Shown here: in pieces, positions 1-5,145 of the stretch
Position numbering within the stretch: position 1 is the first letter of the stretch
How the letters are laid out: every line of letters begins with the position of its first letter
From: Gammaproteobacteria bacterium UBA7803
Lineage (GTDB): Bacteria; Pseudomonadota; Gammaproteobacteria; Pseudomonadales; Azotimanducaceae
Length of the DNA: 5,145 nucleotides
NCBI GenBank assembly: GCA_002480525.1
Contig: DLCH01000071.1
Location: 133,538-138,682 of the forward strand
Direction of reading: 5' to 3'
Notes under the pieces: model-generated
Told to the model about the DNA's origin: nothing
Databases searched by the model: none
Seen by the model: the letters and a program-made list of their open reading frames with translations, nothing else
Translations under genes and position numbers: made by a program

Positions 1-1132
<1,132 letters not shown>

Positions 1133-1153
1133 TCCGCCGTCCCGACCCGGCGT

Positions 1154-1181
1154 TCCGGCGACCTCATCCCCGGTCGCCGGA
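1154..1181. terminator. Hairpin between convergent ahcY and UrcA-like copy A
   Basis: A perfect inverted repeat: TCCGGCGACC (1154-1163), an 8-nt loop, then GGTCGCCGGA (1172-1181), giving a 10-bp GC-rich stem. It begins 21 nt after the ahcY stop, and its loop and 3' arm cover the last codons and stop of the minus-strand gene. No T tract follows on either strand, so it is not a canonical intrinsic terminator. It could still slow polymerase from both directions or protect mRNA 3' ends. The structure is seen directly; the terminator role is inference. Confidence 0.45.
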
Positions 1182-1463
1182 CCCGGGCGCCCGCCGGTCG
1201 GCGGTGAGCATCTCACCGCCGATCCGCTCCAGGGTGATCGCCGTCATGTCCGCGCTGCAGCGCCGGATGTTGCGCAGATCGAGCTCCCGGTAACGCTTCT
1301 GGCAGTGACTGCCCGCCGCCGCTTCGAGCCGGCGCTCGAGCGCCGCACGGCCGGCCGCGGTGGTCATCTCCTCCGGCGCGTACTCGAACACGAAGTCCCT
1401 GGCATGGGCGCCGGGGGCCAGCGCGGCAGCACCGAGCGCAATGGCGAATAGCGTCGTCTTCAT
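1164..1463 (-). CDS. Small exported UrcA-family-like protein, copy A
   Basis: A 99-aa protein of unknown biochemical role, probably periplasmic. Residues 1-21 form a clear Sec signal peptide (MKTT, a hydrophobic Leu/Ala core, cleavage after Ala-His-Ala). The mature part starts D-F-V-F-E-Y, followed by TTAAGRAALERRLEAAA, Cys54, a basic stretch and Cys69. This matches the layout I recall for the UrcA family: short strand, S/T-x-A-G-x-x-x-L-x-x-R-I/L helix, two cysteines, about 100 residues. The ATG at 1463 is chosen because it opens the signal peptide and has GGGAG (1471-1475) 7 nt upstream; the same frame runs on upstream, but there only as a shadow of the receptor gene. It lies 149 nt downstream of the receptor and beyond that gene's terminator, so it probably has its own promoter, though none is convincing. 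Its Arg/Gly-rich tail is partly encoded by the convergent hairpin. Family assignment is moderate; the gene is well supported by its paralogue, copy B. Confidence 0.75.
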   Translation of the reverse strand: MKTTLFAIALGAAALAPGAHARDFVFEYAPEEMTTAAGRAALERRLEAAAGSHCQKRYRELDLRNIRRCSADMTAITLERIGGEMLTADRRAPGSGDRG

Positions 1464-1556
1464 GGTCCGTCTCCCGTCACGAACGGCTCGCTGTCTACCG
1501 TTGATGCGTCGGCAGGCGTTTTGGTCGCGGGGCGGCGCCGGGGGAGTTCCGGCGGC

Positions 1557-1589
1557 AGAAAAGAGAAAGGCCCCGCGAGGGGGCCTTTC
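1557..1589 (-). terminator. Intrinsic (Rho-independent) terminator of the TonB-dependent receptor gene
   Basis: On the minus strand a perfect 10-bp stem, GAAAGGCCCC / GGGGCCTTTC (arms 1580-1589 and 1565-1574), closes a 5-nt loop and is followed directly by the T-rich run TCTTTTCT (1564-1557). It lies 23 nt past the receptor stop codon. This is the textbook form and the best regulatory call in the window. It separates the receptor transcript from the UrcA-like gene downstream. Confidence 0.9.
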
Positions 1590-1612
1590 GGTGCTTCGCC
1601 CGGCCGGGCCGG

Positions 1613-4480
1613 TCAGTCGAAGCTGACGCTGGCGCGGGCGTAGAAGAACCGGCCGAGGAAGTCGTAGATGCCCGACGTGTTGACGGACACTTCCGGCACG
1701 TAGGGCGGCTCCTCGTTGGTGACGTTCTCCACGCCGGCCTGGAAGGACCAGGCGCCGACGTCGTAGCTGCCTTCGAGGTCGATGTAGTGCTGGGCGTCGG
1801 CCGTCGGCTCGAGCGTGCCGAAGCCGATGACGTCGAACACCTCCATCTTGTCGAGGTAGCGGTAGGTGACCCCCGCGGTCCAGTTGTCCCGGGCCAGGGT
1901 GACGCGCAGGTTGGAGCGCCACTCCGGGTACGCCGCCCAGTCGGACACCAGGCCGGCCACCAGATCGGTGCGGTCGCTCACCACGCCGGACTTCGTGGTC
2001 TGCACCCACTCGTCCAGCCAGTTCAGCAGCCAGTCCACCTGGATCTGGCCGACGTCGGTGTCGAAGGTGTAGGTGGCGTCCAGGTCGATGCCGCTGGTCT
2101 CGATGGTGGCGAGGTTCTCGTTCAGCAGGTCGAAGCGCACCACGTCGCCGGCCGGGCCACGGCCGATCCGCGAGCACTCCGCCGCCGACAGGGAACCGCC
2201 GGGGCTGTCGTAGCAGGCCTGGATCACGTCCACCGGGTCGGGGTTGCCGATCGCGTCCTCGACCTCCACGTCGTACCAGTCCATGGACACCCGCAGAGGC
2301 GCGAAGTCCGGCTGCCAGACGAAGCCCAGGCTGTAGCTCTCCGAGGTCTCGGCTTCGAGGTTCTCGTTGCCGCCCGCGGAGATCTTGAGCTGCGCCGCCG
2401 GCTGCACGAACCCGGCCGGCACGCCGGCCGCGGCGCAGTTGGCCGCCACGTTGGGATCCGAGATGGGCGCGGTGCAGGGGTCGGTCACGCTCTGGAAGGT
2501 GTCCGCCACGCCGCCGAACAGCTCGAGGATGTTGGGCGCGCGGAAGCCGGTAGCGTAGGTGCCGCGGAACCGCAGCGACTCCACCGGCGCCCAGCCGAGA
2601 GCGAACTTGTAGGTGAACTCGTCGCCGATGGTGTCGTAGTCCGAGTAGCGGCCGGCCACGTCGAGGCTCAGCTCCTCGGCCATGGGCGCGCCGGAGACCA
2701 GCGGAATGGCGAACTCGGTGTAGATCTCGTAGACGTCGTACTTGCCGCTGGTCGGCTCGGCGAAGTTGCCGCCGCTGTCACCGGCCTGGACCACGCCCGA
2801 GGTCTGCACCCCGCCCTTCTCCTCCCGGTACTCCACGCCGGCGGCCACGCCGACCGGGCCGGCGGGCAGGTCGACCAGCTCGCCGGCCACGGTCGCCGCC
2901 AGGTGCATCATGTCGTAGTCGGTGCGCTCCTGATCGTCGAAGGTGGTGTAGGCGATCTCCTCCGCCGTCTTGGGACTGCGGCCGAAGATGTCCAGGGTCG
3001 GATTGCCGTCGCCGTCCTTCGGACAGGACGCGTCGGCGGCGCAAAGCACCGGGTCCACCGCGGTCTGCAGCTTGGCGACGTTGAGCTGGCCCTTGGTCAC
3101 CTCGAACAGCTCCGAGCGGCCGATGGTGAACCAGGTGTCCCACGACCAGGCCCGGTCGAACCAGGTCATGTCGCCCCGCAGCCCGACCGTGCCGGACAGG
3201 GTGTCGCTGTCGTAGTCGAAGGTCCTCGGACCCAGGTCCAGGCCACGCCAGTTCATCTGGAAGTTCGGGTTGGCCAGACAGGCCGGCTGATCCGCCGGGT
3301 CGAGGGCGGCGCAGGTCGCCGCCCGGGCGTCCTGGATCACGGTCAGCGCGTCCGCGGGAATGTTCGGGTTGGTGAACGGCACCTGGATCAGGTCGGTGAA
3401 CCGGCCCGCCGCGCCCTGCACCGGCAGCGGCGTGAAGTTCAGCCGCCCCTCCCGATGGGACAGGTTGGCGTTCACGTAGGCCGTCACGCCGCCGTCCAGC
3501 TCGTACTCGCCCACCGCCGAGAAGTTCAGGTTGCGGTTCTCGTTGATCAGCGACACGCCACTGGGAATGTCGTTGTAGTTGAACCGGTGACCCTGCTCGA
3601 TGAGGCAGTCGATGCTGCCCGAGCCGTCGCTGCCCGGCCCTCCGCCGGTGCAGAACGTGTCGTAGGTCTGGAAGCTCTCGCCGGTCTCCGGGTTCGGCAG
3701 GAAGATGATGCCCGCCTCCAGCGCCCGGCCTTCCGGCGGAATGCCGCTGCCGAACAGGGTCAGCACCTGGCCGCCGGACTCGGCCTGGCCGAGTATCGGC
3801 AGCCGCGACCAGTCGCGCTCCTGATAGTCGACGTCGCCGTCGAACACGTAGGTCACGCCGGCGGTGAAGAAGCCCCGGTCGCCGGTGATGCCGAACAGCA
3901 GGCCGGCGTCGAAGTGATCACCGCCCGGATCGTCCGGCGTGCCGCCGCCGATGCTGAGCTCGATGCCGTCCACGTCCGACTTCGGGATCAGGTTGATCAC
4001 CCCGGCGATGGCGTCGGAGCCGTAGATCGTCGAGGCGCCGTCGGCCAGCACCTCGACCCGGTCGATCATGTTGACCGGAAACGACTGCAGGTCCACGGCC
4101 AGGCCGGTGCTGTCGCGGATGGTGTTGACCGTTCTGCGGCCGTCGTAGAGCACCAGCGTGCGCTCGGGGTTGAGCTGGTGGATGCCGGCGAAGTTCGCGC
4201 CGCGGCCACCGTTGGCGTTGCGCCGGTCGGTGCCCTGGGCGCCGATCGACGGCAGCTCCAGAAGCTGGTCGGTGAGGCTGTAGTTCGGATCGGTGCGAAT
4301 CGAATCCCCGTCCAGGGTCGTCATCGGACCGACGTAGGTGCCGGCGTCACGGGCGATCCGCGAGCCGGTGACGATCACTTCCTCGATCACGCCTTCCTGC
4401 GCCACTGCGTGCAGCGGCGCCCCCAGGGGCGCGGCGAGGAAGGTCGACAGGGCGAGAAAGGAGGCCTTTCTGCTGCTCAT
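1613..4480 (-). CDS. TonB-dependent outer-membrane receptor, substrate unknown
   Basis: A 955-aa ligand-gated outer-membrane channel, expected to import a scarce substrate using energy passed from inner-membrane TonB-ExbB-ExbD (partners not in this window). Residues 1-27 are a signal peptide (cleavage near AVA-QEG). The TonB box region EEVIVTGSRI is at 33-42. The plug spans about 46-165 and carries ERTLVLYDGRR (106-116) and IDRVEVLADGASTIYGSDAIAGVINLI (139-165). The rest is a 22-strand-type barrel with landmarks FRGTYATGFRAPN (638-650) and ENLEAETSESYSLG, ending FFYARASVSFD. All ten cysteines fall in close pairs (277/292, 390/401, 480/486, 669/682, 756/769), probably in surface loops. No N-terminal carboxypeptidase-like or FecR-signalling extension is present, so it is neither SusC-like nor a clear transducer. 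AGGGG (4488-4492) sits 7 nt before the ATG. Neighbours are two UrcA-like genes in the same orientation. No recognisable iron, siderophore, cobalamin or glycan gene lies nearby, so the substrate stays open. Confidence 0.96.
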   Translation of the reverse strand: MSSRKASFLALSTFLAAPLGAPLHAVAQEGVIEEVIVTGSRIARDAGTYVGPMTTLDGDSIRTDPNYSLTDQLLELPSIGAQGTDRRNANGGRGANFAGIHQLNPERTLVLYDGRRTVNTIRDSTGLAVDLQSFPVNMIDRVEVLADGASTIYGSDAIAGVINLIPKSDVDGIELSIGGGTPDDPGGDHFDAGLLFGITGDRGFFTAGVTYVFDGDVDYQERDWSRLPILGQAESGGQVLTLFGSGIPPEGRALEAGIIFLPNPETGESFQTYDTFCTGGGPGSDGSGSIDCLIEQGHRFNYNDIPSGVSLINENRNLNFSAVGEYELDGGVTAYVNANLSHREGRLNFTPLPVQGAAGRFTDLIQVPFTNPNIPADALTVIQDARAATCAALDPADQPACLANPNFQMNWRGLDLGPRTFDYDSDTLSGTVGLRGDMTWFDRAWSWDTWFTIGRSELFEVTKGQLNVAKLQTAVDPVLCAADASCPKDGDGNPTLDIFGRSPKTAEEIAYTTFDDQERTDYDMMHLAATVAGELVDLPAGPVGVAAGVEYREEKGGVQTSGVVQAGDSGGNFAEPTSGKYDVYEIYTEFAIPLVSGAPMAEELSLDVAGRYSDYDTIGDEFTYKFALGWAPVESLRFRGTYATGFRAPNILELFGGVADTFQSVTDPCTAPISDPNVAANCAAAGVPAGFVQPAAQLKISAGGNENLEAETSESYSLGFVWQPDFAPLRVSMDWYDVEVEDAIGNPDPVDVIQACYDSPGGSLSAAECSRIGRGPAGDVVRFDLLNENLATIETSGIDLDATYTFDTDVGQIQVDWLLNWLDEWVQTTKSGVVSDRTDLVAGLVSDWAAYPEWRSNLRVTLARDNWTAGVTYRYLDKMEVFDVIGFGTLEPTADAQHYIDLEGSYDVGAWSFQAGVENVTNEEPPYVPEVSVNTSGIYDFLGRFFYARASVSFD

Positions 4481-4535
4481 GTGCTATCCCCTAGCTTGTT
4501 TGTCGTTGATTCAAGGAACACGAGCGCGGCCGGCG

Positions 4536-4556
4536 GCGTCCCCATCGGGAAGACGC
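4536..4556 (-). other. Small hairpin upstream of the TonB-dependent receptor gene
   Basis: GCGTC-CCC, loop ATC, GGG-AA-GACGC makes an 8-bp stem with a two-base bulge and a 3-nt loop, 56 nt upstream of the receptor ATG. Whether it is transcribed is unknown, because no convincing promoter was seen between 4481 and 4620. In DNA this GC-rich such stems are common by chance, so any role is speculative. Confidence 0.25.
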
Positions 4557-4596
4557 GACCAGCCGTTTTCGTGATCTTGTTGCTAGGGATGCGCCA

Positions 4597-4617
4597 GCGT
4601 GCGGGATGGTCGCACGC
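4597..4617. other. 7-bp hairpin beside the tandem repeats
   Basis: GCGTGCG (4597-4603), a 7-nt loop, then CGCACGC (4611-4617): a perfect short inverted repeat 12 nt from the first 24-bp repeat. It has no T tract. It could be an operator-like dyad for the receptor promoter or part of the repeat-associated structure. The inverted repeat is seen; the function is unknown. Confidence 0.3.
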
Positions 4618-4628
4618 CAGCCGTTGTT

Positions 4629-4700
4629 GTCCTACAAGAAGCCGCGGGCGCCGTCCTACAAGAAGCCGCAGGCGCCGTCCGACACAACGCCGCGGGCGCC
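4629..4700. repeat. Three tandem copies of a 24-bp repeat
   Basis: The unit GTCCTACAAGAAGCCGCGGG followed by CGCC occurs at 4629-4652, 4653-4676 and 4677-4700 with no spacer. Copies 1 and 2 differ at one base; copy 3 differs from copy 1 at four (unit positions 5, 9, 10, 12), so copy 3 is the older or less constrained one. The GC-rich end of copy 3 forms part of the 5' arm of the strong hairpin at 4693-4717. Read on the minus strand, each copy carries CTTGTAGGAC and GCGGCTTC, reminiscent of the TTGTAGGAGCGGCTTC core of REP elements of pseudomonads and xanthomonads, as I remember it. The array lies between copy B and the receptor gene. Confidence 0.85.
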
Positions 4701-4717
4701 GGCAATACCGGCGCCCG
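4693..4717 (-). terminator. Strong GC hairpin just after UrcA-like copy B
   Basis: CGGGCGCCGG (4693-4702), a 5-nt loop CAATA, then CCGGCGCCCG (4708-4717): a perfect 10-bp stem made almost wholly of G-C pairs. On the minus strand it starts 10 nt after the stop codon of copy B, the right place for a terminator, but what follows (GCGGCGTTGTGTC) is not a real T tract. It may act as a weak or Rho-assisted terminator, a 3'-end stabiliser, or the hairpin of a REP-like element with the adjoining repeats. Confidence 0.5.
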
Positions 4718-4727
4718 GTCTATGGCG

Positions 4728-5021
4728 TCAGGACTCCCGACCGGACGTCACCTGACCCTCGGTGTACGCGGTCAGACGCGGATTGCCGATCTGCGACACT
4801 GCGTCGCTGACGATGATCTCCGCGCACTTCTGCGCGACCCGGATCTTGCGCGGATACTGGTCCGCGCAGAACTCCTGAGCAGCGGCCTCGAGTTCGGCAT
4901 GCATCGAGGCGATCTGAGCCGGAGAAACCAGGTCTCCAACGGCGTAGTCGAAACGGAAATCCTGCGCGAGCGCGCCAGCGGAGCAGGCCAGACCGACGGC
5001 TGCGACAACCAATGACTTCAT
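4728..5021 (-). CDS. Small exported UrcA-family-like protein, copy B
   Basis: A 97-aa protein, probably periplasmic, paralogous to copy A. The signal peptide is residues 1-19 (MKSL, hydrophobic core, cleavage after Ala-Leu-Ala). The mature protein begins QDFRFDYA, matching RDFVFEYA of copy A, then HAELEAAA, Cys52, a basic segment, Cys66, and IGNPRLTAY, where copy A has IGGEMLTAD. Overall identity is low but the order and spacing are kept, with 13 residues between cysteines against 14 in copy A. Two ATGs compete: 5027 (giving MSMK) has AGGAG touching it with no spacer, while 5021 has the same AGGAG at 6 nt, so 5021 is preferred. Cys13 within the signal peptide lacks a proper lipobox, so it is not called a lipoprotein. 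The gene ends 247 nt before the receptor start. The UrcA assignment rests on remembered family layout; molecular function is unknown. Confidence 0.72.
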   Translation of the reverse strand: MKSLVVAAVGLACSAGALAQDFRFDYAVGDLVSPAQIASMHAELEAAAQEFCADQYPRKIRVAQKCAEIIVSDAVSQIGNPRLTAYTEGQVTSGRES

Positions 5022-5027
5022 ACTCAT

Positions 5028-5032
5028 CTCCT
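5028..5032 (-). promoter_or_regulatory. Ribosome binding site deciding the start of copy B
   Basis: AGGAG on the minus strand. Spacing is 0 nt to the ATG at 5027 and 6 nt to the ATG at 5021, so only the latter is well placed for initiation. Two of its bases (5031-5032) also belong to the 3' arm of the leader hairpin. Confidence 0.75.
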
Positions 5033-5068
5033 GATTGTGAGGCGGCGGTTTCGAGCCGCTCTAATCAG
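5031..5068 (-). promoter_or_regulatory. Leader hairpin running into the ribosome binding site of copy B
   Basis: On the minus strand CTGATT (5068-5063) pairs with AATCAG (5036-5031). Inside it, GAGCGGC (5061-5055) pairs with GCCG-CTC (5046-5039, one bulged C) around the 8-nt loop TCGAAACC. The result is 13 base pairs with one small internal loop and one bulge. The closing arm ends within the AGGAG Shine-Dalgarno, so folding could limit ribosome access. The pairing is seen; a regulatory role (protein binding, temperature response, or none) is inference. Confidence 0.5.
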
Positions 5069-5086
5069 AAAGATGCGCGGGCGGGG

Positions 5087-5116
5087 AAAATGGTTGCAGA
5101 GCCGTAGGCGGGGCAA
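5087..5116 (-). promoter_or_regulatory. Weak sigma70-like promoter candidate for copy B
   Basis: Minus strand TTGCCC (5116-5111; 4 of 6 to the -35 consensus), an 18-nt spacer, then CATTTT (5092-5087; 3 of 6 to the -10). It overlaps the end of a T8 run (5122-5115), which could act as an upstream element or be the tail of another gene's terminator beyond the window. It would place the start upstream of the leader hairpin. The match is poor, so this is a candidate only. Confidence 0.2.
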
Positions 5117-5145
5117 AAAAAAGGTTCATCGTAGATTACCGGGGA

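Noticed and set aside
1464..2177. Upstream extension of the copy A reading frame to a start at 2177
   Set aside because: The upstream part overlaps the receptor gene in another frame and has Arg/Gly-rich shadow composition, and the frame would read through the intrinsic terminator. The signal peptide and GGGAG site support the start at 1463.
4488..4588. Inverted CCCTAGC / GCTAGGG upstream of the receptor (4489-4495 and 4582-4588)
   Set aside because: Seven bases separated by 86 nt is too little to call an operator or structure, and one half overlaps the ribosome binding site by necessity.
1787..4810. 1007-codon open frame on the plus strand opposite the receptor gene
   Set aside because: It is antisense to a clear TonB-dependent receptor, rich in Arg, Gly, His, Val and Ala as expected for a shadow frame in GC-rich DNA, shows no domain, and runs on through the intergenic repeats into the antisense of copy B.
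4599..5015. Plus-strand frame with an octapeptide repeat (VLQEAAGA) encoded by the 24-bp units
   Set aside because: The peptide repeat follows automatically from a 24-bp DNA repeat; the rest is antisense to copy B. I saw no ribosome binding site or family match.
4983..5021. Cys13 of copy B as a lipoprotein attachment site
   Set aside because: The preceding residues are G-L-A, not the L-[AS]-[GA] lipobox, and a normal signal peptidase I site (Ala-Leu-Ala) follows a few residues later.

Overview
The window looks like part of the chromosome of a high-GC Gram-negative proteobacterium. A TonB-dependent outer-membrane receptor and two small exported proteins require an outer membrane or periplasm. 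The AhcY variant and the UrcA-like proteins fit a gammaproteobacterium best (Xanthomonadales, Nevskiales or Chromatiales type), but that is inference from remembered family resemblance, and a related alphaproteobacterium is not excluded.

Layout: (1) Positions 1-1132, plus strand, hold most of S-adenosylhomocysteine hydrolase (ahcY), whose 5' end lies outside the window. (2) A 31-nt convergent gap carries a perfect hairpin that runs into the end of the next gene. (3) Positions 1164-1463, minus strand, encode a 99-aa exported UrcA-like protein (copy A). (4) Positions 1464-1612 hold the leader of copy A and a strong intrinsic terminator for the receptor. (5) Positions 1613-4480, minus strand, encode a complete 955-aa TonB-dependent receptor with plug, barrel and five close cysteine pairs. 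(6) Positions 4481-4727 are intergenic and hold the receptor's leader, small hairpins, three tandem 24-bp repeats and a very strong GC hairpin. (7) Positions 4728-5021, minus strand, encode a second UrcA-like protein (copy B), 97 aa. (8) Positions 5022-5145 are its leader, with a long hairpin that runs into the ribosome binding site, plus a weak promoter candidate.

The three minus-strand genes share an orientation: copy B, receptor, copy A. They are separated by 247 and 149 nt and by terminator-like structures, so they are probably separate transcription units rather than one tight operon. Copies A and B align along their length (signal peptide, D-F-x-F-x-Y strand, L-E-A-A-A helix, two cysteines 13-14 residues apart, I-G and L-T-A near the end). 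A receptor flanked by two diverged members of one small periplasmic family is the most notable arrangement here. The receptor's substrate and the function of the small proteins cannot be read from the sequence. AhcY belongs to the methyl cycle and is probably unrelated to the minus-strand group. No tRNA, rRNA, CRISPR array, transposase or phage gene was seen.
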